DNA of 64,000 nucleotides from Calendula officinalis (GCA_963853835.1 OY970825.1:46038908-46102907); one strand, 5' to 3'. Shown: positions 35,431 through 47,593, numbered from the stretch's first letter. Made by a program: numbers and translations. Notes: generated by a model from the letters alone, not told the origin.

Positions 35431-36810
35431 TCATTCTGCTACTTGAGATTGTGGTGCAGAAACAAATACATCTTCATCCATACTTCTAACTCCTCTATCA
35501 AGGTCTTTATTACTTTGACCACTTTCACCATGAGTATCTTTTAAGATTAAGAGGGAAGTTGTTGATGCTGCTATAGAAGTGTCTATCATTCCTTTTATTT
35601 TATCTTTCTCCCCATTAGTGATCTCAACTTGTTGTGCATCACTGCCATCAACCTTTTTCTTCAACTTTCTGATCATAGAAGATTGCTTTTGAAGCCTGTA
35701 TTCGAATCGTTTCATCCTTATGTTCATTTTGTTGATGTAGTGCTTCATGTAGCTCATGGTTCTACCTTGTTTTTTATGAGAGTGTTCTGACTTTGTACAA
35801 CGGTTTCAAGGTTTTCCATCCTATCCGTCAATTGAGTTTGTGGCATGCTACCCTCATCCCTTCTAGGTAAATCATCGGGTTGATTTGGTACACTGGCTTT
35901 AAGGTTTTCCATCCTTTCCATCAATTCAGATTTTTTGAGTCTACCCTCATCACTGCTTGGTGATTCATTGGGTGATTTAGATACACTCTTCTTCCTAGCA
36001 GAAGTAGATGTACCTTCCCTTGTGGTTTCTTGGCACCCGGGTCCTTTAAGTGCTAATTCAAAAGATGAACTATCACTTAAAGTTGCCGAGGTCTGGGTCC
36101 TAATGATGTTGTCACTAGTCTGTGGACCAACCTTTGGTACATCAGTAGTGAGAGCCTTTTCCTCATGCCCTCTCCTCCTTGGAGGAGAACTCTTGGAGTC
36201 TAGGGTTTGACTCAATTAGTCCCCTGGTGTCCTTTTTTTGGAAATTCTTTTCCTTTTATAACTTTTAGAAATTCTATGGCTTTTGGTCTGGTTTACGTCA
36301 GAGTGAAGAGTAGCACTCTGAGGTTCTATTTCATGTACATGGGACACATTCAGGACATTTTCAGGTGATTTAGATTGAGTGACTTAAGTGGATTCTGTTT
36401 AGGCTTCTTTATTTGGTGGAGGAGTGAGTTGGGGTTCAATTGGTTAATTTGAACCTTCTCCTATTGGGGCGGGGGGGGGGGGGGGGTGATCATAGATCAT
36501 ATTTGGAAACAATTGAGTTACATTTCCTAAAAAATGAATTTTTTTCTCATGTTTGAATAAACCTTTTTGTTCAGAGAAGGTGGAGTAAAAGTTCCTTTTG
36601 TATATGAAAGATCTTTGATTTCAGAATTAATTATGTGAGCAATAAATCTTGGAAACATTAAATATTTTGATGGAGACAGCTTTCCAAGCATGCCCTCAAA
36701 AATCATTTTGGAAAAATTGAATTCTTGATATGTGGCCAAACAAACAACAACAGATGGTATTATTATATTGAACTCATTCCAAGAACTCTTTTTGGGAGAG
36801 ATGAAGTGTT
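35431..36810 (-). pseudogene. Element E accessory ORF fragment, array copy 3 (best preserved)
   Basis: Same layout as the other copies, but the Ser/Pro-rich linker frame is intact for 153 residues (36215-35754). It ends in two MERMENL-like heptads (LMERMENLKAS, TDRMENLETVV) that suggest a coiled coil, overlapping the basic coiled-coil frame 35757-35431. The domain segment 36739-36527 (EFNFSKMIFEGMLGKL) is the continuation of 44461-44772 across element F. Compared with element A (4320-2970), the order ordered domain, Pro-rich linker, coiled coil is the same. Function unknown; probably an envelope-position accessory protein. Confidence 0.72.
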
Positions 36811-36815
36811 GAATA
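36811..36815. other. Target-site duplication of element F, left (GAATA)
   Basis: GAATA precedes the LTR here and recurs at 44439-44443 after the 3' LTR; it lies within element E coding sequence. Confidence 0.93.
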
Positions 36816-37849
36816 TGTTGGAATTATGTGCACATTTAGTCAACATATTGTGATACATCCATGCCTACGAAACACTTAAGGGTCACATCGGTGAGTGCAT
36901 GTAATACGAGCAAGATATGTAATGATACTACGAAGAGGAATTATTCATAATAGTCTTTATGAATCAGTTAAGTATTAAGTTAAGCTTAACTTATTACTAG
37001 AAAAGTTTAACTAACTAATTAATACAAGTATTTGTAAATTTACTAGTTGAGTAAATATACAATGTGTTAATTATAGATTATCCATAATATGATTTAAAGC
37101 TATTAAATCATATAGTGTGTGGAAAATGTTATTGTATAAATTATATAAAGGTTATTATATAATTAATTATTAAAAGTATTTATACAAGGTATATATTTCG
37201 TGTATATGTATTATACCGAATATATATATTAAGTGTATCAATACTAGACATTTAATAGTTAAGTGCAATAATACAAGAATTGTAAACCTATAAGGGAAGG
37301 AAACGTAAAAGGGAAACTTTAATTAAGAAGTTAATCATAATTAAACTAAAGGGTTCTAAGTGCAACTTGTTTAACTATAAATAACAGGCTTAGGGTAACC
37401 CTAATGTTGTTCCTTGCACCCCACAAATTCCTTCCCCCTCCTCCCCTTAGCTTCGGCCGAACACACCCCAAGAACACAAGCATTGTTCTAAGTGATCAAC
37501 TAGAGGATCGCTCGTCGTGTTCATCATCAGTGGACTAACTTAAGCAAGTTAAGGTATGTTTTGGAACACCCTTTTTTTCCTCGTTCTCCTTGTTCGAATA
37601 CACACAAGTATGTATGTGTGTTCGAGTTTTTCGTACAAGGCTTCTTTCTTGTTAATCTAGTTTAGATTTCCAACATCCCATAATCCTCTAGGGTTTAAGG
37701 ATTAAGTTTAATCTCAGTTCCGCTTTTAGGGATTAAACTAGCTAGTTGGTTTAACCGGCAAGAACAACCTCATGTTCTTGACAGTATGGTTCGAACCAAG
37801 TAAACTAGGTGGTCGACCCAATGGTTGATCAGTGTTATGAATCCCTACA
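36816..37849 (+). repeat. Element F 5' LTR (1034 bp)
   Basis: TGTTGGAATTATG to ATCCCTACA, followed by a PBS. It matches 43347-44438. It has a TATA box (CTATAAATA) near 37375 and a CT-rich tract near 37435, where transcription may start. Confidence 0.94.
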
Positions 37850-37850
37850 G

Positions 37851-37861
37851 TGGTATTAGAG
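37851..37861 (+). other. Primer-binding site of element F (variant)
   Basis: TGGTATTAGAG, a one-base variant of the usual TGGTATCAGAG, one base after the LTR. Confidence 0.8.
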
Positions 37862-40365
37862 TGTTGGTTTAGAAATCTAAACAAGAATAACAAAGTTTTT
37901 TTTGTTTGTTTAATTTCCAAGTTTTTAATTTTTTGTTCCTTCTTTTTGTTCCTTGTGTTTTTCGAAAAGGGCAAGAACCCTAGGACCAAGAATGTTAAAC
38001 TTTTTAGTTTAATTGGTCAAAAGGATTATAACCCTAGAATTTTCGAAATCACTAAAGAACCCAGGGCCAAGAACATTAAACTTCTTTAGTTTAATTGGTC
38101 AAAAGGTTTTCTTTCTCCTCCCTTAGAATTTTCGAAAATTATGATAACCCTAGGATCAAGAATGTAAAAGTTTTTGGTCAAAAGGATACTTTCCTTTTTA
38201 CCCTTTATTTTCGAAATCTAGGACCAAGATTATTAAACTTGTTTAGTTTAATTGGTCAAAAGGAATCTTTCCTTTTTCCCCAAGATTTTCGAAATATGGA
38301 GGAAAGTTGGACACCAAGTATGTTAACCTAGTTTAATTTAATTGGTAAAAAAGGTTCTAAGCCTTAGGTTTTTTCGAACCCTAGAAGTAACCTAGGACCA
38401 AGAACATTAAACTAGTCTAGTTTAATTGGTTAAGAGGATTAATTAAAAACATAATCTAAAACCTAGTATAATTAAACAAGTTCATTTTTAAAAGGTTTAA
38501 TTATTGTTTTAATAGATTTGTTAAAAAACTAGCTTATGATTCAATAAGTTTAGACAAAGTTTTTTTTTTTTATTGTCTACAACGTTTAATTCAATAAGTT
38601 TAAATAAATTTATTAAAGTTATAATCTATCCTAAAATTTAAACAAAGCTTATGATTGTTTAGATAGGATTGATTAGAATTAATCTTTAAATAAAAGATAT
38701 TTTTGATCAAGAAAATTAAAACCTAGTTTTAATTGATCAAGATCAAGATTAAGGGTTTTATTAATTAAAATTAATAAGGATAAAAAGGAAGTGTTGATTT
38801 TAAGGTTTAAAATTAACAAGATGTATTTATATTAATATATAATTTTCGGAATTTATATATATATTTAAAAGAAAATGCATTTTAAAAGATAAAATAGTTT
38901 GTACGTATCTTAATTAGATCGAGTTAAAATACATATGTATAAATTAGGTGTAATATTGTTATAGAATGTTATAAGGTTTTAAAGAAATAAATTATATATA
39001 TATTAAATACAAGATTAAATGGAACATTAAATATAAATGTGATTTTGATCATAGATTTGTAATATTAAGAAAACTAGCATTTGTATTAAGTTATAATTAA
39101 ACTAGAAATGTTCAAAGTTGTAAACGACTAGAAATTGTACAAAGTAAGGTTTTATTATAATTAGATAATAATACAAAAGTTATAAATATTATAATTAGAT
39201 TGTATAAAGTTATAAGTAATTATAACTAGTTCATTATACAAGTATACTGCGAGTTACGTAAGATACTAGATTAATGATCAAGAGTAAGATAACATAGAAA
39301 CGTTAGAACCTATATTTAACTAGTCTAAGTTAAATATAAGAATGGTTTAAACAAACTAAGATTATCATATATATAGTTTATATACAATAAAGTTTTATTA
39401 GAGTTCACCAACTACAAACTAGTGATTGTGTTTGCTTAAGTTCCATCATGGTCGTTGGACCTAGTGGGAGCTACACAAGAAAGTCACAAAGTTTATAAAT
39501 ATGTCCCAAGGACATATTTTGGCGAATCTAATAAATAAATGTTTAATTTTATTATTAGACATAGGAAAACTAGATATGTTAAATTAGAGTTATGACTTGT
39601 GTTCGTAAGTCATAAATAATTAAAATCTCTATTTTAAAGTTTAACATAAGGTTTAGAGTTTTTCAAGAAAGTAAAATAAGTTTTATTTTATTAGAGATAA
39701 GGTTTTTCACAAAACTTAGTAATATCATATTGTACACCTCGTTTTAGGTATACAAGTAAAATCGAAGAAATTTAAAACTATAAGTTTTAAAAGGATATTT
39801 AAAAGGGCGTCTTGTGGAATCAAGTACACGAATCGCAATTTTTTTAAATAAGGATTAAAATTGGAATAAGGTTTAAGTTTAGTTTAAGACTTAAACAAAC
39901 CCAATAAAATCTTAGATCTAAGTACTATCCACCTAATGGAACACCTCACTTGTTAAACGATATTCATATTGTAAGGATAAAGAACCTTAGATATGAATTC
40001 AAATCATTGCGAGTGTTAGGGTGTGTAGGGTTATGTGATAATCGGGAGTCCCAGCCCAAAAAGTACTTGAGTAGAATAAACATACTAGACTTTATAACAA
40101 ACTTAGAAATGTGCAATCAAGTTGTACAAATTTGTAGTAAGTTATAAGTCTATACACTCTACGACCCCTAGGAATCGTGTCAAGTCTTGATATGATCGGT
40201 AAGGATGTTACCTACCAGAAACAACATGTCTCGTCGGGAAGTGCCCAAACCTTGCGCCGAGAATGTGAAATATGGATCCTAGGCCTAAAATATTAATTAT
40301 GGGTTTAAAATATACATTAGAGATGTTTATTAATAATTACTAATTAAACTGGGTTTGATTTGTAG
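37862..40365 (+). other. Element F leader with degenerate tandem repeats
   Basis: About 2.5 kb between PBS and gag, AT-rich, without ORFs of note. From 37975 to 38435 a unit of about 80 bp recurs roughly six times (core CCTAGGACCAAGAA followed by TTTAGTTTAATTGGTCAAAAGG split over the unit), degenerate in sequence and length. The rest shows no recognisable feature. Confidence 0.75.
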
Positions 40366-41230
40366 ATGGCATTAACAACCACAACGACAAGTACCAACAA
40401 TCTCTCGCTTCGCTCAATCCTCGAAAAGGACAAGTTGACTGGGTCAAAGCTTCTTAGTTGGGAGCGCAATCTTCGAATTATGCTCAGGAATGAGAGAAAA
40501 TGGTATGTCTTGGAGAGAGTTGTGCCTAATGCCCCTGCCACAAATGCTAGAGCAGAAACGAGGCAAGCTTATGATAAGCATGTCAGTGATGCACTCGATG
40601 TGAGATGTCTGATGCTCGCCACAATGAGTCCAGAGTTACAAGCAGGACTTACGGATGTGCCGGCGATTGAAATGGTCCAGCAATTAAGGGACTCATTTCA
40701 AGAGCAAGCTCACACTGAGAGGTTTGACATCAATCGAGCCTTCAACTCGTGCAAGATGGTCAAAGGAACACCGGTAAGTGCCCATGTCACGAAAATGAAA
40801 GGGCACATGGATCACCTCGCTAAACTTTGTCACCCCATTCCGTTGCAGATGGCAACGGACACTATACTCAACTCGTTGTCTGATGACTACAAGCCTTTTG
40901 TGGTCAACTACAATATGCGTAATATGGAGAAATCCATTGCTGAGCTACATATTATGCTCAAGACCGCTGAGTTGAGTTTGAGATCAAAGTCTAAGGATGT
41001 TCTAATGAACGTTAATGGCAGTGGCAGTGGGAAGAGGAAGAGAAATAGGCATGGTGGGAAGGGTAAGACCAATCATAACCAAGGAGTGCCAAATGGTAAG
41101 GTGTCAAACAAAAGGTCAAGAAGGTGAAGCCTAACACAGCGAGGACCGATAATCGGTGCTTCAAGTGTGGTGAGGTCGGGCATTGGAAAAGAAATTGTCC
41201 AAAGGATGCCAGTGGTGGAGGACTTGCTAG
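40366..41230 (+). pseudogene. Element F gag (copia-type, with zinc knuckle)
   Basis: Frame from ATG 40366 with a typical copia gag N-terminus (LRSILEKDKLTGSKLLSWERN, RIMLRNERKWYVLE), a capsid core (DSFQEQAHTERFDINRAF, VSAHVTKMKGHMDHLAKL, ATDTILNSLSDDYKPFVVNY) and a basic tail. A frameshift near 41105-41115 ends the main frame at 41127. The next frame has the CCHC knuckle CFKCGEVGHWKRNC at about 41157-41200. It packages element RNA if expressed. No protease, integrase or RT follows, so F depends on another element. Confidence 0.9.
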
Positions 41231-43346
41231 TTCCTTAGGTAACACGACCAAACTTCTAAATCACTTTAAGTTACCTGTAAAGTACATTACGAGTAATCTA
41301 ACTTTTGCAATCGTTTATTGCAGGAGGAAATGGAAAGTGATGATGACCGGGATGAGATGGAGATGATCCCACAAGCACCACATTTTTTATGTAATATTTT
41401 TCATTTGGATTCAGTAATACAATTTTTGTTTTGTTCTTCTAAACAAGTTACATTTTTCTATTTTATGATAAATTCAGTTTTTAGTTTATTATCGTTGAAT
41501 CCATGGTTAAATTACATTGTGTGTGCATATGTGATGATTATACTAGTCAAGTTTTATGACTACATTATAAAGTCAAGTATTGACTTAATATTAATCTCAT
41601 TGTTTATATTTTTTTGATTGTTGTATGAATGAATAATATCTTAGAAATTACTTAGATACTAGTAATTAAAAACTTTTTCTATATACAAGTATTTAAGAGC
41701 TTTATGGAAGCATAAAGTTCAAAGTACATTGAACTTAATTAAAACATCGTAAGTAATGGTTACTTATGATAGAAAGTTTTAAAGTGTTAGTATTAATATC
41801 GTATGATTATATTAGATATAATCAACATGAATATGGATATTCGCAAATCCAAAGGATGACTCTAATAATTGATAAATTCTTAAAAGATTAAACTATAAGA
41901 TTTTGACTAGGTTAAAGTAATAGTTTAAGTAATGCTTATATTCCATAAAAGTTTTAACGAATATAGTAAGATATTAACAACAAGATATTACCAAGTAGTT
42001 AGTCAAAGAGTTAAGAGAAATAATAAATGATCGTTAATTAGATTATTGCAAGCCTAATAGCGTGATCACAAGTCTTGTGATTAATCATTGCATATCTAAT
42101 AGGATATTCATAATCCAATGGATAATATAATCATTTAAGAATATTTCTTTAACTAGTAATAATATATCTACAAATCAAGTAACTAAAAAAGGCTTTAGTT
42201 ACAAGGCGAATTTTATGAATTCAAGAAACTAAGGAGTTATTTTCCAGTCCTCCTATGTTTACCGAATTGCATAAAAAGGCAAGACTATAATATTTTTTAG
42301 AATGTTGCAAGAACAATAATCTAGCAAAGACAAAAGTAATAGTGTTTTCCAAATATTTGTCTTATGTCTTTAATTTAATAGGAATGACTAGATCAATGAT
42401 AAAGTTACAAGTAAAATTGTAAAAGTCATTAAGTAATCAACACGAACAAAAAGAGATAAGTAACGATGCAGTAATAATTATGTATATATGTGCAGTGAGG
42501 AATAATAAATGAGTTAGTATCATTGTTATTCAGACTTTGTACGTTTTACAATATCCATGAATAAAAGCCTATTTATTCAAAAGATATAATCCGTGACTAC
42601 TCGTCTTGGTGGGAACCTTAATAGGACGTTAACGTCATCACGGTATTTGGTGGAGATTCGAGTTTCTCGAAGATTTCTACACAAGTTTTGTTGTTAACCA
42701 AATATCGGTGATATTCTGTCGTATCGACGAATTTTGGATTGACCACTGTGATAATACTTCGTCGTTGAAAAGTTTAAAAGTATTATTCACTAAGATTGTC
42801 CTTAAGCCTGAGGTATTTGGTTTGAGATACAATGACTAATGTATTTTGGTTCGTCTTAGACAAGTCTGAAATATGATTGTCATACGAGGCCTTACTGGGT
42901 ACAGAGGAAGTTGTATTTTGAATCAAAATATAACAAGATGGTAATTGCACCTCCTTGTTAGGAGAGATATTTATGGGTCCCTTGACATGTTGGAAAACTG
43001 GTAAGTGCATGGCCATGCCCAAACGAACTGATTTGTTCTTTGTCGTTTATCACAACAGTTTGAATCAAGAAGTCAAGAAATGATTTCGAATACAGGAGTT
43101 GATATCTTCTACCATGCTCGTATTTGTAATCACAAATACCGTGTTGCAAGGGATGAACCTACCACGTTACCCAAGAAGTAGAGACAGAGTGTTCTTTACT
43201 AGACGAAACTATTAAAGAGTTTTTCAAAACTATACTTACGTTACATAAAGCTGTTTCTATGGGGTTGCTTACCTACATGCCTATCTAGAGGGCCACTGTA
43301 GCTCGTGTCATCAAGCTAAGGTTACGAACTTGCACAAGTGGGAGTC
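41231..43346 (+). other. Element F internal region without pol
   Basis: About 2.1 kb of AT-rich sequence. I find no protease, integrase, RT or RNase H motif on either strand. A stretch at 42600-43200 is less AT-rich but gives no recognisable protein. It ends in a purine tract (CACAAGTGGGAGTC) against the 3' LTR at 43347. Confidence 0.75.
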
Positions 43347-44438
43347 TGTTGGAATTATGTGCACAGTTAGTCAACCTATGGTGATACATCAATGCCTACG
43401 AAACACTTACGGGTCACACCGGTGAGTGCATGTAATACGAGCAAATATGTAATGATACTACAGAATGGAATGATTCATAATAGTTTTTATGAATTAGTTA
43501 AGTATTAAGTTAGGTTTAACTTATTACTAGAATAGTTTAACAAACTAATTAATACAAGTATTTGTACATTTACTAGTTGAGTAAATATACAACGTGTTAA
43601 TTATAGATTATCCATAATATGATTTAAAGTTATGAAATCATATAGTGTTTGGATAATATTATTGTATAAATTTTATAATGGTTATTACATAATTAATTAT
43701 TAAAAGTATTTATACAAGGTATATATTTCATGTATATGTATTATACCGAAATATATATTAAGTGTATTAATAGTTAAGTGCAATAATATAAGAATAGTAA
43801 AACTGTAAGGGAAGGAAACGTAAAAGGGAAAGTTTAATTAAGAAGTTAACCTTAATTAAACTATAATTAAACTAAAGGGTTCTAAGTGAAACTTGTTTAA
43901 CTATAACTAAAAGGCTTAGGGTAACCCTAATGTTGTTCCTTGCACCCCACGAATTCCTTCCCCCTCCTCCCCTTAGCTTCGGCCGAACACACCCCAAGAA
44001 CACAACCATTGTATTCTTCGTTCTTCGTGTTCTTCGTGTTCTTCAAGTCTTGAAGCACAAGGATCGTTACAATTGATCAACTAGAGGATCGCTCGTCGTG
44101 TTCATCATCAGTGGACTAACTTAAGCAAGTTAAGGTATGTTTTGGAACACTCTTTCTTCCTCTTTCTCCTTGTTCGAAGTCGACGAACACACACAAGTAT
44201 GTGTGTGTGTTCTAGTTTTTCATACAAGGCTTCTTTCTTGTTAATCTATTTTAGATTTCCAACATCCCATAACTCTTTAGGGTTTAAGGATTAAGTTTAA
44301 TCTCAGTTCCGTTTTTAGGGATTAAACTAGCTAGTTGATTTAACCGGCAAGAACAACCTCATGTTTTTGACAGTATGGTTCGAACCAAGTACCCTAGGTT
44401 GTCGACCCAATGGTTGATCAGTGTTATGAAACCCTGCA
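43347..44438 (+). repeat. Element F 3' LTR (1092 bp)
   Basis: TGTTGGAATTATG to ACCCTGCA, then GAATA. It differs from the 5' LTR by several indels, including an extra stretch near 44010-44070 with repeated GTTCTTCGT. The TATA region reads CTATAACTA here, not CTATAAATA. Confidence 0.94.
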
Positions 44439-44443
44439 GAATA
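44439..44443. other. Target-site duplication of element F, right (GAATA)
   Basis: Second copy of GAATA; the element E accessory ORF resumes beyond it. Confidence 0.93.
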
Positions 44444-44880
44444 AGGTGTACTAAAATTTTTCATTGGGGAGAAAGAAGTCCCTTTTGAAAAGTGACAATA
44501 TTTTTCTTTCCTTCATACCCCATTTTTATTAAATTTTTAACAAGATCTTCCTTAGGAAGAAGAGATGTACCTGATTCTTCTTGTAGTTGTAGATGTGTTC
44601 TGATTGATTGCTCAGTGATAATGATTGATTTGCCATCGATTGTTGATTTTATTTTTGGAACATACTCTTCCTCAATCTTCTCTGCATTTTCCCAAAAGTT
44701 TACTAAATGTCTTTCATAGATTTTGGGTTCTAATGTTAAAGCATATCTGATTTTTGAGTTTTGGAGAAACATAACAATTTCTTGAAACCTTTAGTTCCAT
44801 CAAGATTTCTTAAGAAAGCTACCATGTTGTGAAATCCTGAATATCGTAGTCCCGTTGATACAGACAGGGGTTTTATCATG
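44444..44880 (-). pseudogene. Element E accessory ORF, N-terminal part
   Basis: Probable start MIKPLSVSTGLRYSGFHNM at 44880. A one-base deletion near 44785 shifts into the frame 44772-44461 (MFLQNSKIRYALTLEPKIYE ... IIITEQSIRTHLQLQEE ... GLLSPQ). Element F cuts it at 44444, and the next part is at 36810-36527. It is similar in pattern to the element A accessory domain (RALTLSPRAIYPEML, FVSTAIIRETLRLP). Confidence 0.75.
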
Positions 44881-45340
44881 GCTATCTTGATTCGAATTGA
44901 TTTTGAATGAGAATTTTTGCATTTGAATAGTTTGAGTTCTTGATCGTGATGTCAGATTTGGGGTTTATCGTAGGGTTTAGCAAATCGAGGTTTGGATAAT
45001 GCAAGATTAAACGATTTCAGCTATTTATAATTTTTGAGTTATCCTGCAAAAAGTCAGAAATACCCTTTGAATCATAACCTAACGCCTATTTTAATTGGGG
45101 TTATTTTGGTAAAAAAAACACGTATTTAATAACAAACGGTCGATCAGTAGTAATAAACATCAGTGGTAACTGCTCTTTTCATACATGACCTGATTTTTCA
45201 GTACTGCCTGATCAGTAGTAAGTTATGAATACATACCACGATCAGTACTAATGAATAATTTAGTAACAAAAATGAACAAAAAATAAAGAAATAATTTGCA
45301 AAAACTTTATATATGAATTAATGATAAAATTAATTTATTA
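44881..45340. other. Element E spacer between pol and accessory ORF
   Basis: Noncoding, with repeated GATCAGTAGTAA-like words near 45143-45250, resembling the motif-rich spacer of element A. From about 45148 the sequence is duplicated at 62150 onward. Confidence 0.6.
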
Positions 45341-45455
45341 AAATCATTCCAATACTGCTAACCAAGAAAGTAAATCTTCCTACATCAAATGCTTTTCTAA
45401 AAAAAACCTGCTAATTGATTATCAGTATGAATTTTAACCACTTTAATTAATTTCT
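45341..45455 (-). pseudogene. Element E pol C-terminus (RNase H end)
   Basis: The minus strand reads KVVKIHTDNQLAG then, after a break, AFDVGRFTFLVSSIGM, matching the C-terminus of copia pol (element A: VPTDAQLADVFNKPL ... LLGQLGML). Upstream pol is absent because a MITE and other sequence follow directly. Confidence 0.7.
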
Positions 45456-45461
45456 TTTCAT

Positions 45462-46095
45462 TAGGAGTGAGCATAAAACAAAAAATCGAACCGAAACCGA
45501 AACACCCGAAAAAACCGCCCCGAAAATACCGAACCATTTGAAAAACCGATGCCAACGGTTTTGATTTTTGAAAAACCCGAATGTGCGGGGCGGTTTACGT
45601 GGGCATATGAAAAACCCGACCGAAAACCCCCCGCCCCGCCATTATATATCATTCAAATTTTATAAAATTATTCTTATATTTATAAAACATTTGCCATTTA
45701 ATTATCTTCAAAATATAAGATATGATTGAAGTTATTCAATGGATGAAGACACTGACTAATATCGATGCGTAAAATCGTTGAATGTTATTCTATTAAACAT
45801 CTATTTAAGTAGTGTTAGTTGAATTTATTATTACATTTTATTAAACTTACTAGTTGTTTTTTATTTATAGCGAAATGTGTTAAGGTTTGAGAGTTTGAAT
45901 CATAATATTAATTTTTAAGGTAACAAATTGGTAAATTTAAATGAAAACAAAAAATCAAAAAAGAAAACCCCGAAGCCGAACCGAAATCCCGAAAGACCCG
46001 AAACCGAACGGGGTGTAATTCTTAAAACCCGAACTCTCAGGGCGGGGGTTGGTTTTAGTTAAAAACCGCCCCAAACCGCCCCATGCTCACCCCTA
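45462..46095. mobile_element. MITE with TAGG(A/G)GTGAGCAT termini
   Basis: The left end TAGGAGTGAGCAT and right end ATGCTCACCCCTA are inverted repeats. The inside is rich in AACCGAAACC-type repeats at both ends with an AT-rich core. No clear 8-bp duplication is left. It resembles non-autonomous hAT-type elements but the class is not proven. Confidence 0.7.
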
Positions 46096-46117
46096 CATCT
46101 CCCTGCAGTTACCCTCA

Positions 46118-46350
46118 TCATTTTTTTTATTTTTTTTTATTATTATTTTTTGAACGGCAAGTTAGTAAGTTAGTAGTTCGAGCCTAGACAGTGACATCTA
46201 CAAGTGGCAGTATGCCTTCTCTCGAACCTTCCACCTATGGGGAATAAACCCCACCACCTTTTTATCTCCAAGTTTTGCCTTCAACAAGGCTTGAACCCAA
46301 GACCTTTTGAAGGAAAACCCTAAGGATATCCTTGGTGGCCAATTAATCTA
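46118..46350 (-). mobile_element. SINE-like repeat 1
   Basis: On the minus strand a B-box-like GGTTCAAGCC is followed by a unique body and an A-rich tail (46118-46160). It shares its 3' body (GCAT/TATACTGCC, GATGTCA, TCGAACTACTAAC) with the repeat at 50400-50583 and is duplicated at 63126-63350. Confidence 0.5.
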
Positions 46351-46556
46351 GATTAACCCTCATCATTTATTGACCAGTTATGTGAATTTTGTCACAATAG
46401 CATCAAATTAACACTTCTAACTAATAGACAAAATGAGACATTCCTGTGAAGAATACACTTTCACTTCCTTTATCATTTAGATTTACAGATGGCCATTTTT
46501 TATGAGATCATGATCTAGGAGGATTCAAACGAGCTAGTAAGACATTACTTTTTAAA

Positions 46557-47593
46557 GGTGAGTATTTGGGCCGAAAAACCAAATTGGTCCGAAAACAAAC
46601 CGATATCGAACTGAACTGAACCGCAACCGATAAAATGTATTCGGTTTCGGTTCTATCAGTTTCGATTCGGTCAAGGTCCAAGAACCGGACCGACTAGGAC
46701 CGGAAACCGAGAAAATGGTTTTTGCCGAACCGACGACCGAACCGATGATGCTCGGAACCGATGTAATTTCTTCAAAAAAAATTCGATTTTTTTCGGTTTT
46801 GGACCGAACTGGTTGGAACCGAACTTATTGGAACCAAAAACTAATTTTTCATTAAAATTAGAACCGAGAACCGAATCCATGTAGCTCAGTTCGGTCCAGT
46901 GGCGGTAGCAGGAAAATTTTTATAGGTGGGCGAAATTTTCGAGTTGAAGTCAGGCTTTTGAGTGATATTTTTTTAAGATTAAATTGTAAATAAAATCAAA
47001 TGATCTATTTTAACTTGAAGAATATCTAATTATAAACTAAATCAATCAAAATCAAAATTCTCTTGCTAGTTAATTCAAGAATTAAATCAGTCTAATTATA
47101 AATTTTGTTATAACGTTGAAGTAAATTTTTTAAAGTGTTTATATATGAATGATGTGGATTAATATGTCACTAGTTAAAATACATATGTAATCAAATACAT
47201 TGCAAACATAATATTTTTAAACTAAGAAAAATGAGGGTAATTAGTCAAAAGAAAAGAAAATTTTAATGAAAAATACAGCAAAAGAACATCAAAAAGGATA
47301 TAATAAAAAAATAAATTTAATAAAAAATATGTATATGAAAGGGACTTGAACTTAATGTTATATGTTTAAGATATATGAGTTAACCACTAACCTAATATAC
47401 TACGTGAACTAGTAATCGCTCATAGATTATAAGCAAAAGTGAAAAATGAGTTGATACATAAAAAAATCTATACTAATCGGAAAACTTTTGGGGTGGGCAG
47501 ATACCCACCCTGCCCACCCTTTGCTACCGCCACTGGTTCGGTCCGGTCCGATTATGTGGTCCTAGTCGGTTCTCGGTCCAATTTGCACAGGCC
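46557..47593. mobile_element. GGTTCGG-rich MITE-like repeat, split by an hAT element
   Basis: Dense runs of GAACCGA/TCGGTTC on both arms, with the middle occupied by the 639-bp insertion at 46897-47535. The right copy (63555-63835) shows the unsplit form. The end TAGGCCTGTGCAA (minus) is typical of such MITEs; the left end is unclear. Confidence 0.55.
46897..47535. mobile_element. Non-autonomous hAT-type element, 639 bp
   Basis: Termini CAGTGGCGGTAGCA and TGCTACCGCCACTG are perfect inverted repeats. The 8-bp duplication GTTCGGTC flanks both sides (46889-46896, 47536-47543). The paralogous segment at about 63778-63786 has a single GTTCGGTC and no insertion. No transposase ORF is present. Confidence 0.93.

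Larger units (their letters stand above)
33901..37578. repeat. Tandem array copy 3 (about 3.68 kb)
   Basis: Third direct repeat. Element C LTR at about 34136-35430, element E fragment at 35431-36810 (minus; 16-base G tract at 36471-36486), then the element F 5' LTR, which here continues past the breakpoint into the complete element. Confidence 0.94.

Noticed and set aside
45462..46095. Target duplication of the TAGGAGTGAGCAT MITE
   Set aside because: The flanks CTTTTCAT and CATCTCCC do not match in either copy, so no duplication is claimed.
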